Shown here: positions 1 to 7,096 of the stretch, in pieces | Layout of the letters: the number at the start of each line of letters is the position of its first letter | Position numbering within the stretch: position 1 is the first letter of the stretch | Origin: Microbulbifer rhizosphaerae | GTDB lineage: Bacteria > Pseudomonadota > Gammaproteobacteria > Pseudomonadales > Cellvibrionaceae | Assembly: GCF_014191725.1 (NCBI RefSeq) | Contig: NZ_JACHWZ010000010.1 | Coordinates: 1-64,000, forward strand | Direction of reading: 5' to 3' | Length of the DNA: 64,000 nt | Program-made: the position numbers and the translations under genes | The notes under the pieces: generated by a model | Seen by the model: only the letters and a program-made list of their open reading frames with translations | The model's database searches: none | What the model was told of the DNA's origin: nothing

Positions 1-911
1 GCCTGCACGGCGGCTCCGAGGGGCCCGCCCTCATCTCTTGTGCAGCACGGCTGCACGGAGGATCTGAATCCTCCAGTGCGCCTTCGTGGCGCACAGTCGT
101 CTGCATATCGAATGACGTGCAGTTTACTGCGCCCACGACTGCGCGAGGCAGGAACGACCAACTCTTCCAAACCGTCCAGTGCCATATTGCACAGGATCGG
201 CGAGATAATGCCACCTTGCGGGGTGCCGTCTTCCGTTTCGTAGCGTGCCTCCTTTTCCATATACCCCGCTTTAAGCCATTGCCTTAACACCCGCTTGGGC
301 AGCGGAATGTGCGTCAACAACCATTCATGACTGATACGATCAAAGCAGGCTTTGATATCAGCTTCCAGAACCCATTGTGCTGCGGTCCTTTGGGCCAGAA
401 CAATAAAACCTTGCTTGCAGGCATCGTGCAGGCTGCGCTTCTCTCGAAAACCGTAGGAATGTTTATCTCCCGTAGTTTCCGCTATCGGCTTAAGCCCCAG
501 CGCATAGAGCGCTTGCATTGCCCGGTCGTGAAGGGTAGGTATTCCTAAAGGGCGGCGCTTGCCGTTCTTTTTCGGAATATAGATCCTGCGCAGCGGTTGC
601 GCTTGATAACCGGCTGTCCTTAGTTTTTGCGCCGCACGCCAGTATTGACCCGGTGACGTCCAGAGCACCCCGTCAACACCCGCTGTGCGGCTTCCTTTAT
701 TGAATATGACCCGTTTGACAGCCAACACTTTCGCTGCAAACGAGCGCGATAACAGGTGTTGCAGAGCGCGAGCTCTACCCCATCGCTGTTCGCGTATAGA
801 TTTTGCGATACGCACTTGCAGTCGATAAACATGCTTTTCCACCTCCGGCCAGTCAATCGCCAGCCATCGTTGGGCATCGCTTGAAGGTGCACCAGCTTTT
901 TCAGCCATCAT
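1..911 (-). pseudogene. ltrA: Group II intron reverse transcriptase/maturase, truncated at the YADD motif
   Basis: Reading leftwards from ATG at 911, with GGAAGG upstream, the frame is open to the window edge. Residues 1-270 read as a group II intron-encoded protein: the N-terminal block WLAIDWPEVEKHVYRLQ, then GSRTAGVDGVLW, KRRPLGIPTLHDRAMQAL, EADIKACFDRISHEWLL, DGTPQGGIISPILCNMALD and finally VIRYADD. Family members continue after YADD with the rest of the palm, the maturase X domain and often an HNH endonuclease. Here homology stops at about base 97 and the frame runs into a GC-rich hairpin tract with no relation to reverse transcriptase. The protein therefore lacks thumb and maturase and should be inactive for mobility. 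It shows no sign of being a complete gene unless the missing part lies elsewhere. Confidence 0.85.
40..94. repeat. Three consecutive perfect 7-bp hairpins
   Basis: Three short inverted repeats sit side by side: GTGCAGC/GCTGCAC (40-46 and 50-56, 3-nt loop), GGAGGAT/ATCCTCC (57-63 and 68-74, 4-nt loop) and GTGCGCC/GGCGCAC (76-82 and 88-94, 5-nt loop). All stems are 7 bp and perfect. They begin exactly where reverse transcriptase homology ends. Their function is unknown. Confidence 0.8.
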
Positions 912-1556
912 TTGCCTTCCTTCATAAAATCCATTCTGCAAATTCTCTCGCAACAAAGCACCGAGGGGACGTCTGCTCACTTTCGTGCCGGACAAATCTT
1001 GAATCCGTATATTCTCCATTACAGAAAATCATTCGCTTTTTCCCCCATCTCATGGACGCAGAGTCTCCGGCTCCATCACTGGTTACCTTCTTCCTCCGTG
1101 AAGGCTCTACGACATTGCCATGTTCTGCATAAATACCTTAACGAGCGAGTTAGATGGAGTCTGTATCCCGGCAATGCGGTGTCTACGCGCAATCCACGTT
1201 ATCAAGATTACGACCGAGATTGCTTACCATTTTAGTGACTGCCTGTCAGCGTCTTTGGCAGATCTGGCGTCTCACGGAACGTCAACGATTCTTCACATAT
1301 GTTCATCATGTCACTCCATCCTAGCCCCCGACCGCCTGACACTGGCAGTTCCGATTCCCCTCACGGTTCCTCTTAACAGGGTTCATTGTCCCCAGCGCTT
1401 CATACCAAATCCGTTTCGCATGGTGGGTAGGATACTGGTGGTAGAACACCAGGTTGCGCTTTCGAAAACTTTTCTGTTGAATTCGCCAGTAGTGCACGAA
1501 CTCATCAACTGCGAAAAACCTCGAATTACAACATATATTTATGCAACTTCATGTCG

Positions 1557-1651
1557 CAATTAACGCCCGCAGCAAGGGCGACCAATGCTGTGCACATATT
1601 GTGCTAAAAAGGGAGCGCAGCGACCAGCACAATATGTGCACAGCGTTGGGC
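1557..1651 (-). repeat. attC-like recombination site 4
   Basis: On the minus strand the element opens with the R'' box GCCCAAC (1645-1651) and closes with GGGCGTTA (1561-1568), matching the GYYYAAC/GTT pattern of integron attC sites. Between them is a perfect 19-bp inverted repeat (1587-1605 and 1626-1644). G-U and A-T pairs extend it to about 24 bp, giving the single-strand hairpin expected of attC. It lies just downstream of the group II intron 3' end. Confidence 0.75.
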
Positions 1652-1687
1652 GTCCCGCGGAGGCCCGAAGGGCCGGAGCAAACTTCC

Positions 1688-2525
1688 GGGTAGGAGCCGC
1701 CCTCTCGGGCGACGCCCCCCACAGATCCGGACTTGACCTTTAAGTCATCCGGTTCTTCGGCACGTTCCCTGTTAGAAGATGTTTGTGTCCTGCAGCAACA
1801 CCCATCGCTCATTGTGCTCCAAGCTGCGCGACAAACGTTCTGTTCGCCTATATGACCATTTACAGTGACAGGATTTGCGAGCTCAACGTCTCTCTCCTGG
1901 TTCCATGATCAAGCCATCTTCTCCGGTCTTCACTTCCCTACAGTGGGTCCCACGGACAAAAGGTTCCCCACCTACTAGCGGTACTATTGTCGACTAAGAC
2001 TTCCGACCTCGCTTCTTGGGTTTCTTCACTCTCGCTATCGGCCCCCAATACTTGGTTTCTCTCCGCTGTTTGTTCGTATTTCCGGTTTGGACTCTCCGCG
2101 ATGTGCAGCAGATCACTTCGCGAAGCCCGGTGTATTTATTGACCGGCCCACCATTGCCGGTTATCTGAGCCAGGACTCAATCGGATCTCCCGAGTTCCCG
2201 AGCTACCCCTGTAAGCGCATGCCATGTTCTCAGACCCCGGCGGTGTCGCAGCAACTTGCCAAGGCGTTACTGAGACTGCTGCTTTCCGGCACACAGGCAA
2301 ACCGTTAGCTTTCCCATCTATCAATGGTTATCCAAATGACCGCCACTCTACAATATTTCGGGGCTCAATAAATGGCCTACACTCTCGCTCCACCCTTGCT
2401 CCGCACACCTTGTTACCAAGATCGCACCCGGGCTTCACTACTGACCTGCTGGCTAGGCTTTGGTCATGGTGGGACTGGGGTCCAGGCGTGAGCCCTGACC
2501 TGCACCCACTGGGTAACATTAGCCA
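1688..2525 (-). mobile_element. Group II intron A remnant lacking an ORF
   Basis: Read leftwards, the 3' part contains a domain V at 1724-1755: a CCGGA/TCCGG stem, a 2-nt AG bulge, a TGAC/GTCA upper stem and a TTAAAG loop. A domain VI-like hairpin follows, with a CGCCC/GGGCG stem and a CTACCC end. Domains I-III-like sequence occupies the preceding roughly 750 bases, but there is no reverse transcriptase frame between it and domain V. The intron is therefore ORF-less or internally deleted. The 5' boundary, near 2500-2530, was not resolved. The 3' end abuts attC-like site 4. Confidence 0.7.
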
Positions 2526-2529
2526 ATTT

Positions 2530-2594
2530 CCGAATTTATAAAAATTCGTCCCAAGACTTCGGATTTATCTCGGCACGAGCCTGCGATTGTTATG
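2530..2594 (-). repeat. Partial attC site 3 (R'' side), interrupted by intron A
   Basis: Directly over the stop codon of the zinc-ribbon cassette the minus strand reads CTCATAAC (2587-2594). This is complementary to GTTATGAG at the start of the same cassette, as expected for the two ends of one cassette. No matching R' box was found before intron A begins, so the site appears broken by the intron or by later deletion. Confidence 0.6.
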
Positions 2595-2895
2595 AGTGGT
2601 ACTTGGCATGATTTGGCCCAGGGTTTACAACCTTTAGAGGCACTCTTGCTAAATGAAAGGTACACCCAGCCAACAGTACCGGCCAAGCTATCCAATGTAA
2701 AACTGGACTCGAGAATAACTTAAGGTTCGGCACCAGAATCATAATTGGAACCAGATTTATAGTAGAGAAAAGTCTTTCTATTTTCAGCTCAGCCTTACAG
2801 GATTTACATATAAATATTATGCCAGGAACAGTCAGTTTTCTTAGCTTTGATAGTGCCATGTTTTTACATTGCGGACATGTGACGTCTATTTTCAT
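2590..2895 (-). CDS. Zinc-ribbon small membrane protein (gene cassette 3)
   Basis: A 101-aa protein not recognised as a named family. The N-terminus has two CxxC knuckles (CPQCKN at about residues 8-13 and CKSC at about 31-34) that could bind one zinc ion as a rubredoxin-type ribbon. Two hydrophobic segments follow at about residues 45-60 and 67-85, so the protein is probably inner-membrane with a cytoplasmic zinc finger. The gene starts 10 nt after the DUF4062 stop, directly behind attC site 2, and its stop codon lies inside its own attC. This is the compact layout of an integron cassette. No promoter is visible, so expression would depend on read-through. Function unknown. Confidence 0.65.
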   Translation of the reverse strand: MKIDVTCPQCKNMALSKLRKLTVPGIIFICKSCKAELKIERLFSTINLVPIMILVPNLKLFSSPVLHWIAWPVLLAGCTFHLARVPLKVVNPGPNHAKYHS

Positions 2896-2905
2896 GGTTC
2901 AGAAC

Positions 2906-4021
2906 TCATAACGCCTCAAGCAGAGCGCGCGTCAGCGCGTCCTTCTGACTTGACCTGTTAGGCTTGCTATCTCTGTAAATTGCACGGACCTCCATAAGTT
3001 TTCTTTTTCCGTATGGAGTCAGCTCACAGAAACTTATTTCCTTCTCGGTATCTTTGCTTAATTTCACTTCTTGAAGAGTATTGAGATACCCGAGAGCTGA
3101 AAATTGATACTTTATAGTTTGGAAAATTGTTTCACTTATAGAAATTCCTGTGAGTCGATATCCCTCGTCGCATTGCTCTAGCAACTGTTTAATATAGGAA
3201 TCCTTTATGGCAGTGCATAGCTGTGATTTGAGCTTCGTTTCTCGAACCGGGTGTAGTGCTGGAACCCCTACCATACTGAAGAGCTCGTCCCAAGAAATCG
3301 ATAAATCAAACTCCAAAGGATATCCTTTATCGGGATCATGATGTGGTAAATGACTATTTGAATAGTTTGCTTTTAATCTCATCACGAAAGTATCGCTTCC
3401 TTGAGCTAATAATTCTGCCCCTTCAGGGGCCTCAGAAGATAACGAGCTTATTTTTTTCCGCAATGTTTCTATTTCATCCTGTAACTCAAGTATCTTGCGA
3501 TTTGCTTTATCAGAGGCCAGGGAGTCGGCTCTAGTCCATCCGACTGCTGGATACGCCTTCATAGTCTTTGTTAAGCTGAGCGCCACCAACCCTGACAGCT
3601 CTTCTGCCCTATTCCAAAACTTTACCAACCTTCCATCTTTAACCTTATCTTTAAAAGCGTCAAGCTTTTCCCTTAAGTCTGGATCTTTCTCTGATTTTGA
3701 AAGTGACAAATCGTCAGGCGACTCATGTATCAGCGCTATTACTTTTATTCCCTTTTCAACTGCATAATCAAATTCCTTTTCCGTATAGCTAATTCCTTCT
3801 CCGGTTAAAGATCCATATCTTCCACCAATGATTATCAAGTAGTAATCGCTATCATCGATTATTTTCTTTATGAAATCCCATTGTTCCTCATCAGCCGCCG
3901 GAAACAGCTCCATGCCTGCTGGCATGCAGTCCATTTCCATTAGTGTCCTAAATACGTTCTGCCGCTCATCGGATAAGTCCGCATAGGTTGAGCTGACAAA
4001 TACTTGATATCTTTTTTCCAT
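2906..4021 (-). CDS. DUF4062 domain protein (gene cassette 2)
   Basis: A 371-aa protein. Residues 1-120 match DUF4062: the opening [20 protein letters not shown], a central [16 protein letters not shown], and [21 protein letters not shown]. The domain is a Rossmann-like, TIR-reminiscent fold seen at the N-terminus of STAND and other putative defence or signalling proteins. Residues 180-205 look like a short coiled coil, and the C-terminal 150 residues (a possible effector or sensor) were not recognised. The last 18 codons and the stop are formed by the attC site itself. The start ATG has AAGAG upstream and follows attC site 1. Base composition is clearly more AT-rich than neighbouring core genes, which supports acquisition by transfer. 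A role in anti-phage defence is only a guess. Confidence 0.85.
   Translation of the reverse strand: MEKRYQVFVSSTYADLSDERQNVFRTLMEMDCMPAGMELFPAADEEQWDFIKKIIDDSDYYLIIIGGRYGSLTGEGISYTEKEFDYAVEKGIKVIALIHESPDDLSLSKSEKDPDLREKLDAFKDKVKDGRLVKFWNRAEELSGLVALSLTKTMKAYPAVGWTRADSLASDKANRKILELQDEIETLRKKISSLSSEAPEGAELLAQGSDTFVMRLKANYSNSHLPHHDPDKGYPLEFDLSISWDELFSMVGVPALHPVRETKLKSQLCTAIKDSYIKQLLEQCDEGYRLTGISISETIFQTIKYQFSALGYLNTLQEVKLSKDTEKEISFCELTPYGKRKLMEVRAIYRDSKPNRSSQKDALTRALLEAL
2907..2963 (-). repeat. attC site 2, inside the 3' end of the DUF4062 gene
   Basis: The minus strand shows R'' GCCTAAC (2957-2963), paired inner boxes GTCAAG and CTTGAG, and R' GGCGTTATG (2907-2915). The length is about 57 bp, close to the classical 59-base element. 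The R'' box is complementary to the TTAGG at the start of the same cassette. The site is translated as the C-terminus of the DUF4062 protein. Confidence 0.8.
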
Positions 4022-4047
4022 CTCTTAATCTTCGAGTTCCAGAAAAA

Positions 4048-4130
4048 TCCTAACGCCGCCAGCACAGGCCGGAGCACGCAGTGCGGAGGTCCAGCCCCGA
4101 AGGGGCGATTGTGCCTAGCCTTGTTAGCAC
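4048..4130 (-). repeat. attC site 1
   Basis: The minus strand runs from GTGCTAAC (4123-4130), two bases after the stop codon of cassette 1, to GCGTTAGGA (4048-4056). Inner complementary arms include GCACAA, TGTGC and a CGCCCC/GGGGC hairpin. R'' is exactly complementary to GTTAGCAC at 4627-4634, the start of the same cassette, as expected for a recombined integron cassette. Confidence 0.85.
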
Positions 4131-4132
4131 TG

Positions 4133-4621
4133 CTACCTTGCCTCTTGCTCAGTAAATAGAGGGAGCCTAGAAAACTCCTGATTAAGATCTTGAATTTTAC
4201 CAGCAAAGTAAAGCTTGAACGTACTCTCTACTGTTTGTTGTTGCTCGGCGACATAAATAGACAGCCACCGCACCTCTTTTTCTTTGCCAAAGCCAAACAT
4301 GGATTTAACCATTTTCGGCTGAACAATGCCCACTAAGTAGGCGTACTCATTGGGCTTGCCGATAACTGATACCCAATAATCAATTTTACTCTCTTTATTT
4401 TTGACAGAGATGGTTGGTTCTGAACCACCTGTGTTTTTGCCTACCTGCTCTTTCCATGGAAACCTGCGAAACTCTTCTATGAAAATTTCATAGGTGGCTT
4501 CACCTTTGAGATCATATTGGTCAAAGTCATAGCCTGCTTGCTGGATGTCGTAGGTGTAAGGGCCTGCCATAGTGCTTGTAGCCAGTAATATTGTGATTAT
4601 TGTTAAAAGTGCTCGATTCAT
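4133..4621 (-). CDS. Exported protein of unknown function (gene cassette 1)
   Basis: A 162-aa protein with a signal peptide at the N-terminus (MNRALLTIITILLATSTMAG, predicted cleavage near residue 19), so it should be periplasmic. The mature part is mixed alpha/beta, with an FRRFPWKEQVG stretch and a C-terminal helix. It contains no cysteine. No family was recognised. The gene fills almost the whole distance between the cassette start at 4634 and attC site 1, leaving only 5 nt between stop and attC. Because cassettes are read leftwards it would be the first cassette after attI, but no attI or integrase can be recognised upstream. Confidence 0.7.
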   Translation of the reverse strand: MNRALLTIITILLATSTMAGPYTYDIQQAGYDFDQYDLKGEATYEIFIEEFRRFPWKEQVGKNTGGSEPTISVKNKESKIDYWVSVIGKPNEYAYLVGIVQPKMVKSMFGFGKEKEVRWLSIYVAEQQQTVESTFKLYFAGKIQDLNQEFSRLPLFTEQEAR

Positions 4622-4634
4622 AATGGGTGCTAAC

Positions 4635-5099
4635 AGTTAATTCAAAAGACGCTGCTTTATATCTACCAGCTCACTATCTAAAAATCTCTCGCGTTGCCGC
4701 TACCGGAATTTTTCTGAGAAATCAAAAAGTTATGTCGCGCTGGCGGATTTTTCAACAGAGAGATAGTGCAGCGCTGCTTTTATATCTCTCCCACGAAAGT
4801 GCTTTTGATCATATTTGGAACCCCTTAAAAGTCAACGAATTAGCGGGAATTCTCCGTAGATAGACGAAGCTGCTGCTGAATTTTGCTAGTGATATGTGAC
4901 ATTTAGGCCAAGGCTGTATATATAGTCAGTAATATGAAGTGACCTATGGATGAATGACCACCCAGGCTTGACCTGGAGTCTGCTCGAGGTTTTATTCTCC
5001 CGCCGGCTGTCGATCGACCGCAGGCGGAATCGATCAGCCCGTACTCCCTCGGGAATCCGCCCGGAGGTATAACCCGGACAACGCATTGGACACCCGACC
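4635..5099. other. Gap between cassette region and MATE gene
   Basis: No convincing gene was found. An open frame at 4627-4863 on the plus strand has no recognisable domain. The segment holds an imperfect direct repeat around GCTGCTTTATATCT (near 4652 and 4772) and an inverted pair CACTATCT/AGATAGTG. This is where an integron integrase and attI would be expected, but neither is visible. The last 100 bases should carry the MATE promoter. Confidence 0.5.
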
Positions 5100-6542
5100 A
5101 TGACCGAACTCAACGCCGATAGCCTCTCTACCAGTCCGGCCCCCGCCCCCACACCCACACGCTCCATGTGGCGCGAACTCGGTGACGCCATCCGCGGCAC
5201 CGAGGCGGACTACACCCGTATCGGCATGCGCCGCGCGGTATTTCTGCTTGCGGTACCCATGATGCTGGAACTGGTGATGGAGGCCACCTTTGCGGTGGTG
5301 GACATCTACTTCGTGGGCAAGCTCGGGGCCTCGGCGGTTGCCACCGTGGGCCTTACCGAAACCTACCTGTTCCTGCTCTACGCCATCGGCATCGGCATGG
5401 CCACCGCAGTCACCGCGATAGTGGCGCGGCGCGTCGGCGAGAAGAAAAAACACGAGGCGGGGGTCGCGGCGGTGCAGGCGATTTATATCGCGCTATTGAT
5501 TTCACTGCCCTTCGCCTGCGCGGGCATTTTCTACGCGCGGGAGCTGTTGGCACTGATGGGCGCGGATGCCTGGAGCCTGGAGCAGGGCTATAAATATACC
5601 CAGTGGATGCTGGGCGGCAACGCGGTGATCGTGCTGCTGTTCGTGATCAACGCCGTCTACCGCGGCGCCGGGGACGCGGCGATTGCCATGCGCGTGCTGT
5701 GGATCGCCAACGGCATCAATATACTGCTCGATCCGATTCTGATTTTTGGCCTGGGGCCGATTCCCGCCCTGGGCGTGGAGGGCGCGGCCATCGCCACCAA
5801 TATCGGCCGCGGCGTGGGCGTATTGATGCAACTGTGGATACTCTTCCGCGGCGGCAAGCATATTCGCGCGCTCGCCTCGCAGTTGGTTTGGGATACGAAA
5901 GTGGCGCTCAATATCGTGCGCACCTCCCTGGGCGGTATCGGCCAGATGATCGTGGCCATGACTTCCTGGATTTTCCTGATGCGCATTCTCGCCGACGCGG
6001 GCAGCGAGGCGGTGGCCGGCGCCACCATCGCCGTGCGCATCATGATGTTCACCCTGATGCCCGCCTGGGGCCTGTCCAATGCCGCCGCCACGCTGGTGGG
6101 CCAGAACCTGGGCGCCGGACAGCCGAGCCGCGCGGAATCCTCCGTGTGGCTGATCGGCCTGTACAACATGGGTTTCCTGCTCGGCGTGTCCGTGGTTTAT
6201 TTCGTGTACCCCCGGGAGCTGATGGAGCTGTTCACCGCGGACCCGATAGTAATCGCCATCGGCGGCGAGTGGCTGCGGATTCTCTCCTACTCCTATTTCG
6301 TGTACGGCTGGTGGATGGTCTCGATGCAGGCATTCAACGGCGCCGGTGACACCGCCACTCCCACCAAGATCAACCTGGTGTTCTTCTGGCTGATCCAGAT
6401 TCCGCTGTGCTGGTACCTGGCGGTGCCGCTGGACTGGCAGCACTCGGGGGTCTTCTGGGGAGTATTTATTACCGAGACTTCGGTGGGGTTGTTTACTCTG
6501 TGGCTCTTCTCGCGCGGCGGATGGAAGACCCGCGAGGTGTAG
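5100..6542 (+). CDS. MATE family efflux transporter
   Basis: A 480-aa multidrug and toxin extrusion (MATE) transporter of the NorM/DinF type. These inner-membrane antiporters export cationic or hydrophobic compounds using the sodium or proton gradient. After a polar 35-residue N-terminus there are about twelve hydrophobic segments in two similar halves. The first MatE repeat begins near FLLAVPMMLELVMEATFAVV and the second near SLGGIGQMIVAMTSW. Length matches the family. The ATG at 5100 has no strong ribosome-binding site. The gene stands alone and converges on the aroE operon, with a 120-bp inverted-repeat element between them. The substrate cannot be read from the sequence. Confidence 0.9.
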   Translation: MTELNADSLSTSPAPAPTPTRSMWRELGDAIRGTEADYTRIGMRRAVFLLAVPMMLELVMEATFAVVDIYFVGKLGASAVATVGLTETYLFLLYAIGIGMATAVTAIVARRVGEKKKHEAGVAAVQAIYIALLISLPFACAGIFYARELLALMGADAWSLEQGYKYTQWMLGGNAVIVLLFVINAVYRGAGDAAIAMRVLWIANGINILLDPILIFGLGPIPALGVEGAAIATNIGRGVGVLMQLWILFRGGKHIRALASQLVWDTKVALNIVRTSLGGIGQMIVAMTSWIFLMRILADAGSEAVAGATIAVRIMMFTLMPAWGLSNAAATLVGQNLGAGQPSRAESSVWLIGLYNMGFLLGVSVVYFVYPRELMELFTADPIVIAIGGEWLRILSYSYFVYGWWMVSMQAFNGAGDTATPTKINLVFFWLIQIPLCWYLAVPLDWQHSGVFWGVFITETSVGLFTLWLFSRGGWKTREV

Positions 6543-6545
6543 GTG

Positions 6546-6665
6546 CAATATTGTTGAGTTATGTCATTCAGAAGCCTGCTTGCAAGCCAACAAGTGCGGA
6601 GCTCCGTAGCCGTTCGCCTGCAAGCAGGCTCCTACAGGGAGTTTCTCCCTAACTCAACAGTATTG
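6546..6665. repeat. MITE-like inverted-repeat element between convergent genes
   Basis: Ends CAATATTGTTGAGTTA (6546-6561) and TAACTCAACAGTATTG (6650-6665) are inverted copies with one mismatch in 16. An inner pair, AGCCTGCTTGCA and TGCAAGCAGGCT, resembles REP-like palindromes elsewhere in the window. The element starts 4 nt after the MATE stop codon and could act as a bidirectional terminator. Confidence 0.7.
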
Positions 6666-6677
6666 GATTTAGACGCT

Positions 6678-7079
6678 CTACTTTCCCTGCGCGCGCAGCA
6701 GCCCGGAGGCGGCGATGCCGCCGATGGCGCAGGCCAGCACGATCACAAGCGGCGTGAGCGCACCCAGGCGCAGTGCGCCGATGCCGTAGCCGCGCATGGG
6801 CAACAGCAGCAATAACAGGATGCCGGCCGGAATCAGCGACAGGAAAAAGCCCCGCGCCAGCCAGGATCTTCGCCAGGGCAGCAGGAAAACCAGGCCGCAG
6901 ATACCGCCCCAGACAATGCGCTGGTACAGGTAGGCGTTGGAGAGATGGGGAGCGATATCCACGCCCAGCCAGCGGGTAAAACCGTGGTACCCCATGGCCC
7001 AGAGGCCCAGGGCGTAGCAGAGGCCGCCGAAACAGCCGGCGGCAAAACAGAAGGATAGATTCCGCAGAAACTCGCGCAT
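6678..7079 (-). CDS. Small integral membrane protein
   Basis: A 133-aa protein with four predicted hydrophobic segments (about residues 8-28, 55-70, 78-95 and 105-125). It is rich in glycine and leucine and has only short loops. No named family was recognised. It starts with ATG 17 nt after the aroE stop and is the last gene of the purE-aroE operon. A genus-level conserved hypothetical membrane protein is likely. No functional clue comes from the operon, which is metabolic. Confidence 0.7.
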   Translation of the reverse strand: MREFLRNLSFCFAAGCFGGLCYALGLWAMGYHGFTRWLGVDIAPHLSNAYLYQRIVWGGICGLVFLLPWRRSWLARGFFLSLIPAGILLLLLLPMRGYGIGALRLGALTPLVIVLACAIGGIAASGLLRAQGK

Positions 7080-7096
7080 CGTTTTTGGCTACTCCG

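Larger units (their letters stand above)
1..1400 (-). mobile_element. Group II intron B remnant (5' half plus truncated maturase)
   Basis: The roughly 480 bases preceding the reverse transcriptase start, read on the minus strand, have the purine-rich, non-coding look of intron domains I-III and lead directly into the maturase frame, as in ORF-containing bacterial group II introns. No domain V or VI was found on the 3' side before the window edge. The 5' boundary is uncertain; the figure near 1400 is an estimate. It reads in the same direction as the adjacent cassettes. Confidence 0.6.

Noticed and set aside
1390-1550. Possible minus-strand coding fragment (AVDEFVHYWR and following residues)
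   Set aside because: Amino-acid composition looks protein-like, but there is no start, no recognised family, and it may be intron flank; too weak to call.
1120-1563. Plus-strand 147-codon frame
   Set aside because: Lies over intron domain sequence and the attC flank on the other strand; no protein similarity.
4627-4863. Plus-strand frame at the place where an integron integrase would be expected
   Set aside because: 78 codons, no tyrosine-recombinase motifs and no domain; not called as a gene.
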